DNA of 64,000 nucleotides, from positions 61,413,759 through 61,477,758 of the forward strand of contig RSEF01000003.1 in assembly GCA_003993805.1 (NCBI GenBank), read 5' to 3'. The stretch comes from Himantopus leucocephalus. Lineage: Eukaryota > Chordata > Aves > Charadriiformes > Recurvirostridae. Both the position numbers and the translations under genes were made by a program. The notes beneath the pieces are model-generated. The model searched no databases. It was given only the letters and a program-made list of their open reading frames with translations, and was not told the DNA's origin. How positions within the stretch are numbered: the first letter of the stretch is position 1; every line of letters begins with the position of its first letter. Positions 24,191-38,005 of this stretch are shown here, piece after piece.

Positions 24191-27100
24191 TGGGTGCAAA
24201 TTATGTCCAACAATGTGCATTAACATTTTTGTTCCGGTAAACTGCGTAGCGCGTGAGGGCCAGGCTGGTGGCTGCACTGCTGGTGGAATCCCTGAGGGGT
24301 ACCTGCCTCAAAGGTAGCTGGATGTGTCGCCACCCAGATTTGCATGTGTGCCGGGCCTCCGAGAATGGCAAACACGTAGGTGTGAGTGGCAACCACCTGC
24401 CCTACTGAAAATGGACATTGTGTGGACCTGGTTAGGGCCGAGAGATGGCAAACCGTGGGGCACCAGGAGTTGTGGCTACCTCCACGCCATCATATCCACG
24501 TTTTCTTGCAGCCAGGCTGAAAAGCCAGAGAAAGGGTAATGAGCTGAGAGGAAACTGTTTCAGCAGCTGGAAACAAGATCTCCCCCTAGGCTAGGCACCC
24601 CCCTAGGCTCCGCAGAGCCCCTCCTGGCTGAACCCTACGGGCAGCAATGGCGTGGGCTGTGATCTCTCCTGCACTGGCTGCAGGACCGGACTACCGTTCC
24701 CTGTCAGACTTTGCAGTGCATCCATATGTTTAGAGAAAGGAGGAGGTGCTCTGCTGGCTCCTACTCCAGCTGTGCAGATGGCACAGCCTAGATCTTCAGG
24801 TTTGCACATCTGGTTTGCACGTGCAACAGTGCAAATCTAGCAGAGCCCGCTAGATCACTGTTATCCTGTGATTATGCTGGAGTGCCTACACTGAAAATCG
24901 CCAGCGTGTTCCGGTACAGAACTGGAATGAGACAGCAACAATTCAGCCTTACCAGTTGACTACATAATTTGTGTTTGCTTATTTATTTTTAAAGTATAGT
25001 TGGCCTTAGCCCAGGTTTGGTAGCAATAAGAATCCAGTGATGAGGTTAGACTGAATAAATTGAAATTTCGTATGAAAGGGATTATCAACAGAATAAGAGA
25101 TGTATTTCTTTTCCAATATAACATCCAGATTTTCCTAATGGCAAAGTCTTGGATGATCCCATCAGTTTAAAAGGTAAGGGAAAATCAAGAGGGACCCGTG
25201 CTGCTGCTGGGCGAAAGCTGTAGGTTATAGCTGTATAACATCGAAAGGAAGGAAGGGACATAACTTGATGAAAGTAGGATCTTGAGTGAGGGAGCAAAGG
25301 TAAACCTTACACTTTTCAGCAGAGGCTCTTTTTTTGTGGTAAACCCTCTTTGTTTGTGTATGGCTTGGAAGGAGAGCAATGCCTGAGGCCTTCCAACTGC
25401 AAAAATAGAGTACTATAGGAACTGAACATATGTTGTACAAAAGCTATTATTTCATTTGTTCTGAAACGGCACGGTATAGTGGGTGCAAAATGAGGCTTGG
25501 GGCAAGTGGCACCAGTTCCTTAGACGCCAGGAGAACCTGGCATCGAGTGGGCTGCCCAAGCGCGGTGGGCTCGGTGGTGCTCTGACTGCGGTGCCCCCCG
25601 TGAAAACTAGCCCCTTTGCAGGTAAAAACATACACCATCACACAGAATGATTTCTTTATTTATTTTTTTCTTTTTAAAGCACAGTCCTATCAATAAGAAG
25701 CATTCGCTACATATGCAGCTCCATCTTTTTAACCTGCAGCAGGGCACTGACATTCGAAGCAACAGAAAATTAACAATACGGTGGGGTATTGACATTGAGT
25801 GTGGTCAGCATACCTGGAGCAATACGTCCTTTCCAGCTACTCTGGTCACATGGGAGACTGTGTGATTTCTTGCCTTTATTTTATTGCTAGCATCTAGTAT
25901 TTCAAAGGCAATCGTGGTGTTTATTTATTTATTTAAAGCACAATGTGATAAAAATATTAGACAAATTTGATTAATAACAGAGGAGAGGACAAATAAATGT
26001 AAACACAGGCAAATAAGTTTATTTTCTTAAGCGACTCATTTAAGCATACTAATATGTCAAGAAATAGCAATATGCCTTTCAAAATGATAAAGTAAACCCT
26101 ATTCACAAAAGAAGTGATTTGCTCTATGTACATGGTTTACCTAGAAGGGTGTGGTTACTATAATGTATGCCTGCCTGGCAAGCAGAGAGGCTTTTGTTCT
26201 GTAGCTGCTCTTAAAAGTGTCCTCTGACGGAGGTGCACCTTTGCACTGGTTTAACAGAGAATCCGGCCTGCTGCTTCTCTCCCGTTTTTGCTCTTGTAAA
26301 TGCAAAGCGACTCCAGTGACGTTTCTTGAGTTACTCTAGATATACCCGGCTGTATCTGAAAGCAGAGCTTAATCTGTAAACCATAGTAGTGTAGTTGAGG
26401 GTAAACATGTGTAAATGGGTTTAGCCACTTACTTGTGCGATTCAGAACATAGCAATGTCCCGTAGACACCAACTGCTTAAGTTTACTCTTTTTTCACTGC
26501 CACACCGCTGGGGAGGCCTGGTGCCTTTCTCCCCTCTTGTTTTATTGACTTCGACACATTGGAAGGAAATACATTTGAGTTACACTGGTTTAAATAAAAG
26601 GAGGGGCAGCCCTTTGTATTGTCAAGCCCATTGTCTATAAAATTCATCAATTTCTCCTTGTACTGGAAGATACATCAAGGAGATGCGTCTCGCTGGTTGC
26701 AGTCTTTTCTTACAGGTTTCCTTTTATAGGTGAACCCATTATTAACCTCATCTTGTAGATGTGTCATGGACACTTACAATTCGCACAGAAATGCCTATTT
26801 CCCACTTAGTCCATGATCATCTTATGAAAAGCCAGTTTTTTATCGGCTTATAACCTTCCCCCTCTCAAACTTTCTCCCAATGTTGGACTAACTGAGTGTT
26901 GTGAAGTGGAATCAATCCCTCCCTTGTTTTTTCATTTTCCCTCACACTCACCCTATCACTGAGGCAGCCTAATGCAGGCTAGATGGTAAAGCTTTTCATT
27001 TCGCACTATATTTGTTTTACATCCCCAGGCCCTATGTCACTCCTTTCTGTATTAGTCAGTAGGAGGTGCCAAAAGATTGGCGAGAAAAGTAATTTTTTTC

Positions 27101-30100
27101 AGGCCAAGGCAGAATTAATCACCTCCATTTTATACCTTGCAACCCTTGTTACCCACTGCTGTTCAAGAGCTAGTCAAATTATGTTCGCAGTGAAGTTGTT
27201 TATACAAATAACGCTGTGCTCCTTCCCGTCTTCCTTGTCCCCATAAGTGCTGCCATGGAATTCAGTTAAGCTACCCCTACATCACACCATTAGTTTTGAA
27301 AGAAATTTGCTGGTTCCTGACTGGAAGCAAGACTAAGTGGTTAAATAAGTGATTGCTATCGCTTAGACAACTCTGAAGCAATCACTATGTTATTACTGAG
27401 TATTTGTGTCCAACAAACTTTGTGCATCCTGTTTGAAAACGCATGCACCAAATGTTTTTCAGCAGCGCGTCTTTAAATTGCATGTAACGTTGCATCTGCA
27501 TCCAGGTTTTCCAGGGCTGGAAATGCTTCGGGGACCTGCAAAAATATTTCCTGAGGTACCTTGCAAATGTCAAATGACAACATTCAGAAACTTGTGGTTT
27601 GAGAGCTCGACCATATAGGAAAAGGGTAGTCAAAAGTATTGAAAAGGCTTATGCTCGGTTTCCTGAGCAGAGGGCACCTCAACAGTGGCTGGGTGCTGAG
27701 TTTTCTTTCGGGATTTGAGCCCGTATTGGGTTCACACGGCGAGGTTAGCCTGAAAATTAGCCTTGGTGGCTAATCATAAAAAGGAGTTGGCGCAGTGGAC
27801 CGGTGACAGGAGTGAGTAGAAAACCAGGTCTGTGGCCAGAGTGACTTGCTGACAGCGCTCGGCTTTGGGAGCTCTGCTGTGCAGGAACTACAAAGATAAA
27901 TTGTGAAAATGAAAACAGCTTTTAAAGACAGGTGTCAAAGTGGAATTTTCTGTGCTTTCCTTTACTTCTCCCTTTAGTGAAGGCTGGTGAGTTATATAGA
28001 AAATGATACTTGGAAGACTCTTTCATACATTTCTTATTTATATACCCCGGTCTTTTGCCGTGCACTCTCTCACACGTGTAAAAGAAGCCGCTAACTTTTG
28101 CACTCGCACTTCCAGTGCTTTCATTACGTTCATTACTGATGATTGCACTTTCTGGACACGCTGGTGTTTTTATCCCTGTTCTTTAATGTTTTATTGCTTC
28201 TGTTTTGTGCTTCCCATATGTTTCCGGGGAGAATTCCCTTCTTTCTTTTACCAGTCTTGTTTCTGCTTGCTCTTTCTGTGTATGCCAATGAATAATGAAG
28301 GCTATGTCTGTGCTTCCCCTCCCTATGGCACAATGTGGTTTTCTCTACCTCTCACTTTTTGTGAAAAGTAGGCCATCTACTGTTGCTTTCTAGTATGGAT
28401 TACAGAATGCCCAGCAAATGGCCATATTATGTATACAGCTTCAAAGGTGGACTTCACAAGTACCTATTCTCCTGTTTATAGGCACTTCTTATTTTGCAGG
28501 CATATTGTGATGCAAAAGTCTCCATAGCAAACTGAAATCTTATTTCTTTTTTTCCTTCTTTTGAATAGCAACCAATATACTTGGGTGGTATGTTCAGCTG
28601 CCATAAACTTGTAGTTTTTCATTTTGTGAAACAGACAGTGCTCACCATTCAGGTTTGTTAAAATAAGAGTTTTCCCCAAATGGACATATTTCCGAGTTAT
28701 GCACCAAGCACCTTTCCCCTTTCCCACGCTCACTGGAGTTAGAGGGCAGGAGATGACCAGCTAATGATTTAGACAACTATTAGTGACAGTTATTGTCAGT
28801 TTAGCACGTTTTTGTTGTATGGTGGTTGTTGGTTTGTTTTTGGGGTTTTTTTTTGCAGTGTGGTTATGAACAGAAAAGTGACTTTAAAAATTGAATCTTG
28901 GCAGTACACATATCTATTCTCCATATGTCTTCTGAGTCATATCTGGATAGTATACTGACGAAAACAAGCTCTGGTGTTGTCAGCACTGCAAAACACAAAG
29001 AGCCGTGAAAAGGGAGCTGGCTCATCATCTGCCTGTTGTACCACCAGCTCAGCAGTTGGGTTCTGATTCCTCAGTTATTTTTGGAGATGCTACAGAAACT
29101 GAGCATCGAGAGTGCTTAGCTTCTTGTCAGAGGTGAACTTGCTGTAAGGCCAATTGTTTGGACTTCACTTTGATGGGGATATTATTGCTGGGTTAGAATC
29201 AGATGCAGCCAAAGTCAGCTTTTCTGGTCTGTACTTTTAGGCCAAAGTTGGATATTGCTTCCTTTCCTTCCTGTGAAATCAGGCGGAGGGACTTGTCATG
29301 CAACATTATTATTAGAAAAAATTTCCTTTACTTAGTCACCTATTAGTCTTAAGTCTGTAATAAAATATTTACTACTTGGTTCATTAAGAATAAAGCAGGA
29401 GTATAATAATTTTATTATCCTCAGTTCATTTTTTGCTCACTTGCAATCATGTATGATTTCTTAGTGCCTTGCCTCTCCTTATGTTTTCACATGGAACTTT
29501 CATTCAAATTTTTTTACTCCAGTTTTCAGTAAATTGTAATTTTCAGGGATACTCCCTTTTCTCAGTAAGATACATGGGTATTTCATAGTTCCTCTGGGGA
29601 GTGTTTTTTTAAATACTTTACATAAGCAAAACTACAGAACAATTCCATCTTCTTGAGTATCTGACTCTTCACATTGCTTACTAACAGAGAGGCAGTCCTG
29701 CACTGGGTGTGATTGCTGTGCAAAAGAAAAGCAAAAATAAAGTAGGTAAAAGTACCTTTAGTAGCTCTGAGAATGACAAAATGAGGTGAATCCTTAGTGC
29801 TTTGTGGCTTGAAATATAAGACAAGCAGAGGCAACTCACTTTTCTTAAATAAGACGATTAGGGAACCAGCTAAATTGCTGGGGGGTGCATATGAATAAGT
29901 AAAGCATCCGTCCTTACTGATCTATCACCTGTCAGATGTTGTTTTAATTTGATGAGGAGGCCAATGTCTGCTTATAACTCCACTCTCTGCCCAAATGTAA
30001 CTAGAGAGCAGGACTCAACTCTTAGGGTGAGGTACTAGAAGTCAACAGTGGCAACGCACCAGCTAAGTGCCATTAGCTAAGAGCTGTGACAGATGATTTC

Positions 30101-31106
30101 TTGACAGACATGTAGGAGCTATCTGATTACACAGGAAGGGGCATTAAAATTAACCTCAGATGCCCTAAATCTCAATGTAGTAAGCTAATACACACACACA
30201 CAAATTCTCTCCTCTGAGGTGCCAGTGCCTTCTAGAGGTCAAGAATGAAGCTGGAGGCATTTACTCTGGGTCAGAAGAAATGTAATTCTGGAGGAGTTTG
30301 GGCAGAACTGAGAAACATTTTTAATGTTTCTAATATAAATGACGAAGTAGTCAATGACAATGTCTACCTTTCAGACTTAGCCAAATGAATGTCATGAGCT
30401 GATGACAGGAGCTGCTTCTTCAGGCTGCTTTAAACATGGGCATAAAATCCCGTACCAGTTCATACTGCAAAAGTTCCTTCGAGTATGCAACTGCAGGGGA
30501 TAAAAACATTCCACTGATATAAATATGTATTAAACCTATTTTCACACTACCGGAGGTTGCTTCTGTGGCAAATCATGTGATTTTTTAACCTTAGATACCT
30601 CTCGGCTTTGCAAGCAATAGAGGCAATGTTGCTGTTTCTGTTTAAAGGTGCAGTTTTAGGTACTCCTGATAGTACTTCAGCATCTGTTGTAGAAAAGTAC
30701 TCACATGATTTTGCTGAGACAAATTTTCTTGTGATTTTGCTGACAGTGCTCACCTTTGCTGCTCATCTAAATTCCCATCTAAATCCAAACGTTTCCGAGA
30801 AAGCTGGACATCATCATAATATAATCTGTACAACCTCTATCTTATGTAAACAGATAGATAAATGACAGACGGATAGAGAGACAGAGCTTCTTAGAGCATC
30901 AGTCACTGAGATGGCAAGTGCTTCTCTGCAAAGTCTGTTTTATTTAGCTGACATAACAGGAGCTGATCTGTACGTAACTGTGCCAAGGAAGGATCATCTT
31001 GTCTGCACATTTCTTCCAGTCTCTGCCTTTGCTTGAGGATATTGAGGGCTGGTGATAATGCGGTAGAAATTATATCTTGCCAAAAAGGCTTTGAAACCTT
31101 GGTCCA

Positions 31107-31122
31107 TTTTTTTTTTTTTTTT
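31107..31122 (+). repeat. Poly-T tract
   Basis: Sixteen T on the plus strand; no adjacent retroelement was recognised. Confidence 0.8.
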
Positions 31123-31525
31123 CATAATAGTTCCTCTGGAATTCCCCTGTAAGAAAACATACTCTTAACCTTCCCAGTGACATTTTAGTTGTACTTGGCA
31201 ACCACGCAGTTCATAAGTATTTTGGCTAATATTCTAGCCCAGCTGGCTATTTCTCTCCCTCTAGTGCACAAAGATTGATATCCCCTCTTCTGGTCTTCCT
31301 CAGACAAAGCTGGTATTATCAGAAAAATTACCCCCCTTTTTTTTTTACTGTCTTACTAAAGTGTCAGAATTCAAAGATTCTCTGGCTTTTTTACATGCTG
31401 TAGGCTACTCTAGAAATAGTGAGTTTTTTTCAGCAGTTTCTAAAAGCCTCAGGGCCATCCTGTCTTCTATTTTCAGTTTCCTCTCCAGGTTTTAGGGATT
31501 ACCCTAAACCCACAACAGAATATGC

Positions 31526-31564
31526 TTTTTTTTTTTTTTTTTTTTNNNTTTTTTTTTTTTTTTT
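31526..31564 (+). repeat. Poly-T tract interrupted by NNN
   Basis: Twenty T, three N (31546-31548) and sixteen T. The Ns mark an unresolved homopolymer length. Read on the minus strand it is a poly-A run, but no retrogene body was recognised next to it. Confidence 0.85.
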
Positions 31565-32282
31565 GCTTGTAACTAGCAATTCACTAATGTTTGAAAAGGC
31601 AGGGGGTATTTTGTGACTATTTACTCTACTCTGTAAGGTTCTGGTCAGACAAATGTAGTTTTGTTGGTTTTGACTTTCCCAAAGAGCAATGGCCTGTAGA
31701 TTTCCCTGACCCTGTGGTGTCTGTGCTTTCTTCCACAGGATAAATATATTGAGATTTTTGTTTCTGTAAAGGGGTGACAGGTTGGGATATCCATTGTTAT
31801 CAAAACTTTCCATAGGACAAGGTCATGCCTGGCTTTGGAGTAATTTACCCCAGTACTCTATTAGCAGAAACCTCGTGTAAGGAACGAGTCATATAAGCTT
31901 CACATGGTTTCATATAAGAGAAGAAAGAAAGAGGACTGTTTTATGTGGAAAGTAGCAATACCAAGAACACTCTTTGTTTCACGAGAAACATTTTCAGGCA
32001 ATTTGGTACACTACACAATATTTTCTTTTTATGGGTGTTGGAAAGGCCCCATCATTCTGTATTCCTTTTCTTTCTGATACAGATGAGCTGACTGCGGAGA
32101 ATGACCTCAGGGTTACTGTAGTCAACAGTGAAACTCACAAAAGATTCATTCCTAGAATAAGTGTCTTCCACTGGTCTCATTTCACAGGAGAGCAGCACGA
32201 AACACACCAGGTACTTCCCTTTGCATGAGGAAGATGCTCTCCACTTGCAGTTATCTCCTGCGCTCTCTGAATTAGTAACGAT

Positions 32283-32330
32283 GATGTAGGCCCTGATTCA
32301 GGGAAACACTTGTGCACTTATGAACCTTAA
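32283..32330 (+). repeat. Fragment of ancient interspersed repeat
   Basis: GGCCCTGATTCAGGGAAACA followed by CTTGTGCACTTATG resembles the GCCCTGATTCAGCAAAGCACTTAAGCACATG motif common in old repeats of birds and reptiles. Short and diverged. Confidence 0.4.
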
Positions 32331-33009
32331 GGAAACACTCAAACTTTCTTGACCTCCTTTTGATTAAGCACGTGTACTGAGTACAGAAATACAAAAGGCT
32401 CAGGCCTTCCTCAATTAGCCTCTTGTGTTGGAAGGGGGGAAACATTGCCAGTACCAAAAGATTAATTTCAAAATTAAAAACATTGGCCAAATGGAGAAAT
32501 CTGAAAATAAGAACTCTTTGCAAGAAGGAACCTGCGCCCAAGTCCACGTGAAATATCATCTCTTGGGGAAATGTATCTGCCTCTCAGATGGTTTTGGGAG
32601 AGGGGTTACCTGAACACATTGCTGTTCTCTCAGGATTTTGTCAGTTTGGTTCTGGTCTAGATGCATGCTGTGTTTTATCCTGCAGGTTCTGTTACTTGGA
32701 TCTCTTGGCTAGATCTTCCAGACCTTGTCGAGAAATGAGATTTGATGCTCTGCATCACTGCTACAAGGGAAAAAACTGCTCCAACTTTTCACCATTCTTG
32801 CCTCACATTTCAAGGGACCCACATTCTTCAGGCGCTCCCTTTGAACTGTTGCATCAGCTGCATTGGTATGATACTACAGCATAATAGGCTGATAACCTGT
32901 ACCCTTCGTATACACTGGGTCTCAACAAATAGCCACTGTGTGTTGCCTCCTCTGTAAACCACCCTTTCAAGTCCAGTTCTCCTGATGAGCTACCAAGGGC
33001 AACATTGGT

Positions 33010-33430
33010 TTATTTTAGCTTGGATTGGTAATGAAGATAGTTGTATACGAGCTCTGACAATGGAAACACCAGACCTGTTTTAAAGCTTGCATGCTTACCA
33101 TGAAGTTGGAAATCCGCTTTCCAGGGGTCATCAGGCTTACCGACACAAATAAGAGACCCTGAGTAGAATGGCTCTGCATGCTCCTCCTGGATGCCTTTTT
33201 TTCGGCACAGGACTGAAAAATGACCCTTCCTCTGGCATTTCCTACATTTTGCATTTCTAGCACATCTGTGATCAAGATCAGTCTTTAAGTACTGCCTACT
33301 GCTTTGGTCACATATGTTTGCTATGCTTTTCTGTGTCCTTTCATTAGTTGTAAATACTTTCATAATGTCTGTCTAAAATACGTCGTTAAACGGCTGTCTT
33401 CTTATTTCTTAGGATCATCTCAGTAGTGTT
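33010..33430 (-). mobile_element. Ty3/gypsy-like retrotransposon remnant: gag zinc knuckle to protease start
   Basis: The minus strand has an open frame of 117 codons (33010-33363). It carries a CX2CX4HX4C zinc knuckle (33205-33246; CRKCQRKGHFSVLC) preceded by RCARNAK, the arrangement at the end of Gag in Ty3/gypsy elements. About 45 residues later DPWKADFQLHGKHASFKTG corresponds to the start of the retropepsin domain, but the catalytic D-T-G is degraded: the aspartate is missing. Upstream of the first ATG, TDIMKV... also fits the Gag end but follows an in-frame TAG (33373-33375), so the element is broken there. No reverse transcriptase, LTRs or downstream pol was recognised. The family is inferred from motif order; no database search was possible. 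Confidence 0.6.
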
Positions 33431-35649
33431 CTTTAGAGTGCCAGGAGCATATGACTAGAAAGCCATCCATCAATCCTTTTCAGAAATAACAATTACCAGG
33501 TTGTCTCAAATTTAATTATTCTCATGGAGTTACATCTTGGCGAATACTGTGCGGTCTCCCTTTGGCTGTATTGCCATCTCATAAAGCTTTGTTTGGACAT
33601 TTGTAGTTAAGTTTCCTGAGGCTTTCAAAGGCTTTAATTATTTTTTTTTTTCTTCTCTCCTCCTTGATTAGGAAAGCTGTGCTTGGCAAACCAATGTTCT
33701 CCCCTTCTTACTGTATTGCAAACTGAGGTATCTCTCCCCTACCTTTACCTGTCCTTGTGTTAAAACTTGGTAGCCACCTGTGAGAATTCCTTGTATCCTG
33801 GGTATTCTGTAACTTTGCCAGCATTTTAGTGCTTCAGAATACTAAGGCTAGACTTAGGTTTTCATCTTTACCAAAGTTAAAGTTGTTTAGCTTGAAATCA
33901 CAGTGGAAAACAAGTTAGTGAAAACAGTGCAAAATGTGGTATAAATGATATTTTTTTGTTCAGCCTGACTCGTATTAATTTAGCTTTAACTATCCATTTG
34001 GGATAAAATTTATATGAATCACACATTTGAATTAATTTTATTGCATCAGTTTAACTGAAAATGCAATTTTAAAGCTATGTACCTTTTAATACAGACAAAT
34101 CTCACTGGTGATATCGAAACAATATTACTTATATTCATTTAAACTCCCTAATTACATACACTTCTCAATGTACTGAGTTAGTAAAACTTACAAACCAAAG
34201 CACTTGGACAAGTTATTAGGTACGTCTTAGAGATAAGAAGTGGCTGACTTAAGAGTTTATTGATTAGTCGCTTCGTTCCTGTATTGAGGTTTGGGCACAC
34301 AAACTACAATTTTAAAAGCTCTCTTAAAATTTAGAGGGGCAGAGATGGTGGGTGAGGGTATGTAGCAAGCCAGGGAAAGGAGGTAAACGAGTAAAGTGGT
34401 ATAAGAAACAGGTTGTTAGAAACCGATAAAAAAAGATGTGTACATATATGTACATGTAAGTATATATGTCAGTTTAGACAGAATTTCGACTCAAATGCAA
34501 CCCTGAATTTAGTTGTTAGCTCTTGAACAGGCTCCTTGTGTGATGTTGTATGCCTGCTTCTGTTTATAGCAGAGTCAAAAGGATTTTTCTAATCATCTAA
34601 ATGAGAGTAGGACAAAGCTCAGAACATAGCACATGAAGCTCAGTCCCAGATGTGATGACTTCAAGAGCGAGGGCCAGCAGCAAATCACACATGTACTACT
34701 TCTTCAAACGCTCAAGTGGGATCTTGGAGTTGCTGAGCTCACTTGTCAGGCTAAGAGCTTGAGAGAAGAGGACTGCATGCTGCCATAGACCTGTTGCATG
34801 ACCCAAAGCATATCATCTAGCTTCAGCAGGTCCAGCTTATGGACTGTTACAAGGGGTAATAACGTTTCCTTTCCTTAGAGGAGGTTGCAAAAGTTAATTC
34901 ATAAAGTTCATGAGAGTCACTGAAATGATCGTGATATAAATCAAATGGAAAGTTACTGAAGCAAAAAACTGCCTGAGAGATATCTTTCTTTTAGAACAGT
35001 TTCTCCTGCTCCGCTTCCTTCTTTCCAGGCAGCGGAGGTCAATAAGGGCAGAAACAGGCCTATTCATTTTTTGGATCTCTACAGATTTTTATTACATAGT
35101 ATTTAGGCAATTTTCTAAAAGGGAAGCAGTATTTATGCCTTTCTTTAAGCCTTCAACATGTCTGGCCTGAGAAAGTTCAGCTTGGGTTTTTATATCAGAT
35201 ATGTAGGTCTGTTTCTTCCTGGAACACAATGCAACATGAAGGATAATGGTATCAGTGTCACCCATACAAGTGAGACACGATTAAATAAGGTGGGACTTCT
35301 TTCGTCTGAATTATTCCGAGGTCTTTTCCTTAGCACTTAATCACCGCAAACGCCTAAACTATTTGTGAGAAAAACTTCCTTGTTGATTTTTAATATTCTT
35401 ATCTTTCTGCTGAGGCTTGAGAGATCTCAAAACACGTGGAGGACCTCTAACAAGGGAACATCTGATATATGAAAGCAGCAAAGAAAACAAAGTAAGCTAA
35501 GATTTGCATGGAATTAATGTTCTTTTAAAACAGCAGAGAAACATACCATCCCATATTTTGTCTAATTCTTACAAAACATACCGTACAGCAATGCTGAGAG
35601 CCTCCGTTACAAGTGATAATGGTAATAATATTAATGTGGGTCCTTATCT

Positions 35650-35715
35650 AAGACCTGCTGAAGTCAGTTAAAGGCCTTCCATTGATTGCAGGGGATATTA
35701 GATCAGGCCCTTTCA
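35650..35715 (+). repeat. Fragment of ancient interspersed repeat
   Basis: CCTGCTGAAGTCAGTTAAAG, then CCTTCCATTGATTGCAGGGG and ATCAGGCCC: the classic order of the CTGAAGTCAATGG...CCATTGACTTCA...GATCAGGCCC motif seen in old CR1-type repeats. Confidence 0.5.
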
Positions 35716-37979
35716 GAACATATTTTGGTCAGCTCTTGTCCAACCGTTATTTTATATAGGAGGAATGGGTTTTATCTCCCTTCTGCACTCCAGGCTTCTA
35801 TCAGCAGAGTGACATCCAAGTGAGCGATCCAAACACAAGAAAAGCCCAGGCTGTCCCAATGGTGAAGGACAGAGGGTGTGGCAGTTTTTAAAGAGCCTCA
35901 ACAGAATGACACACGGGAGAGAAAGACAGAGTGAGAGAAAATAAATCATAGAGCAAGACTGGAAGGTAAAGAAGTAGAGATGTAAAAGCAATTCTTCAGT
36001 TTTTCTGAACCAAAAATAGTCCAGTCATGTTAAGACGTGAGCAGGTGGGAAAGTACAGCTTCGCAGCTTTAAAATCATATATTGTTTTTCAGCTGTAACA
36101 CAAAAGAGAGTTTGAAAAAGTGAAAAACGTTCCAGCAGGTTTCGGAGCAGGAAGGAGGCTGTGCCAAATTATTGCTGATGTTCGCTCTTTACAGGTGTGC
36201 TTTCTCCTTCACCTTGATGGGAAATCCCCTCATTTAATCTCATAAAATGTAGCAGAATGATTGTAAGCAACTTCCTACCTGGTGTCCTTTTCTTCTGCTT
36301 TTCAAGCCACAGTGAGGCAACGGGAATTAAGACCCCGCAGGTTACGGCACATGGATGAAACCGTATCAGCTTGCACAGCATCACTGGCCGTGGGGTTCTG
36401 GAGGGACGCCGGCAGCCCTGTGTAAGGAAATGTTTAGCAGAGCAGGGTCCAGATTAAGCTGTTTGCTGTGGCTCAGTCTTCCTCCGAATACTTTCTCCCG
36501 CACTTCTCAAGAAAGCTTGCTTTACCCTTAAACTAAGCACCATGTTACATGGTGTTGCATTTCAGTAGGGAAGTGCTAACTGTAAGTGGGATGGGCATTT
36601 GTTTTATATTATTTTAGAATAAATATGATTCACAGGGAAAAAAATCTTTAAAACCATATCCTATCATATCCTGTCTCCATTATACACAGAGAAGTAGATA
36701 CTAGTATCTCCAGTTACACATTTTATTTTCCAATAACCAAAATGTCAAAAAAAAAAAGGAAAGGACAAGCACAACTTAAATGTATCATTTCCTTACTATC
36801 TTTATTATCAGATTCCTGCAAAAGATTGGAAAATTATCAGAAAATGCTACCCTGCGGTCAAAATACAAATATTTTACAATATTTTATTTCATTATAAAAT
36901 TGTTTGAATCTTACTGGCAATATCAGCTTCTCTATGTTATTTCAGTTTTCTTGTGCTATTTAATTTTTATTTCATTCATATTTTTATTTTTTTAAAACCT
37001 TTACATTAGTGCTAATATGATGTCTGTATTCTGTTTAACAATAGAAATAATAGTAACACTTGGTATTGCTAAACTGACATCACATAGCAGAACCATTCCA
37101 ATTTTTAGTGTTTCGATACAATTGTTTTGATGTTTCCCCAGAAACCTTTCGGAATGTCTTTTATAAAGTGAATCTCAATATTTTGACTCTTTGCCCCAAA
37201 TTTGGAAATGCAGTTTCTTCTTACCTGGCACCAAGCTGATAATCAGCACCATTCTCTTCTAAGTTTTCATGGGGCGCGTATGAGATAAGACATTCTTCTT
37301 GACTCTTGTTTTCATTCCTTTTACCCCGCTCATTCCCATCCTAATAGCAGAGCCATAAAATCAATACTAGTCCTCTTCCCTGTGCACTCACCCAGCTGCC
37401 TGGGACTAGAGCTGAGATATTTTTCCCCTCCTGTAGGACCTCAGACTCTGGGAGCTTGATAAAAACCCCTAGATAGTTGGAAAAAAACAGGGCTACATCT
37501 CATTCCATATAATTTTTGTGAGATACTGTCTTTTTTTTTTTCATGATTTATTAGTATAAAGGACAGAATGGGAGATGAATAATTCAATGAGATCTTGTAT
37601 TATTTTTGCAAACATACCACAAGAAAATGTATACATCAGAATATTTGGTAGCAATTCACATATACATTGCTACTTCTGCATGTGCAATGAAAACATACAA
37701 CATATTGCTCTGGCATTGTCATTAGAAAATGTGAATTGTTGAAGAGCTTATTATAAATACAAAGAGAAATATTCCATTAATTTTAATTTATTTTTAATTA
37801 TTGCTGGTTTTCACTGGTTTTTACACCCAATAAATAAAGTATTACAAATGAAATATTCAGCTAAAATAAACTTAAAACAAGTTAGAACAAGCCTTGAGAA
37901 AAAAAACCCTGTTAATTATTTTTTATTAATTTCCATCTCTTCAGATTTTTACTGTGATGCTGACTAAAGATTTTTCACT

Positions 37980-38005
37980 AAAGGCCTGATCCAAAGCTTG
38001 TGAAA
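37980..38005 (-). repeat. Fragment of ancient interspersed repeat
   Basis: AAAGGCCTGATCCAAAGCTT resembles the reverse of the GGATCAGGCCC end of the same old repeat class; a similar GGGGCCTGATCCATG piece lies at 43057-43071. Confidence 0.35.

Larger units (their letters stand above)
21700..31000. other. MYB upstream intergenic region, proximal part
   Basis: No recognisable exon on either strand. The longest open frames are about 70-120 codons without family resemblance. Minor features: a 12-T run near 22120, a short CA repeat at 23692-23708, a possible SINE fragment at 24100-24190 and another short CA tract near 30190. In mammals the corresponding interval holds distal MYB enhancers. Confidence 0.6.

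Noticed and set aside
28003..28371. 122-codon plus-strand frame rich in Phe, Cys and Leu
   Set aside because: Composition reflects a T-rich stretch; no domain or splice context is visible.
34439..34454. Perfect 16-bp palindrome TGTACATATATGTACA
   Set aside because: About one perfect 16-bp palindrome is expected in 64 kb, and the alternating TA/TG composition makes it more likely still.
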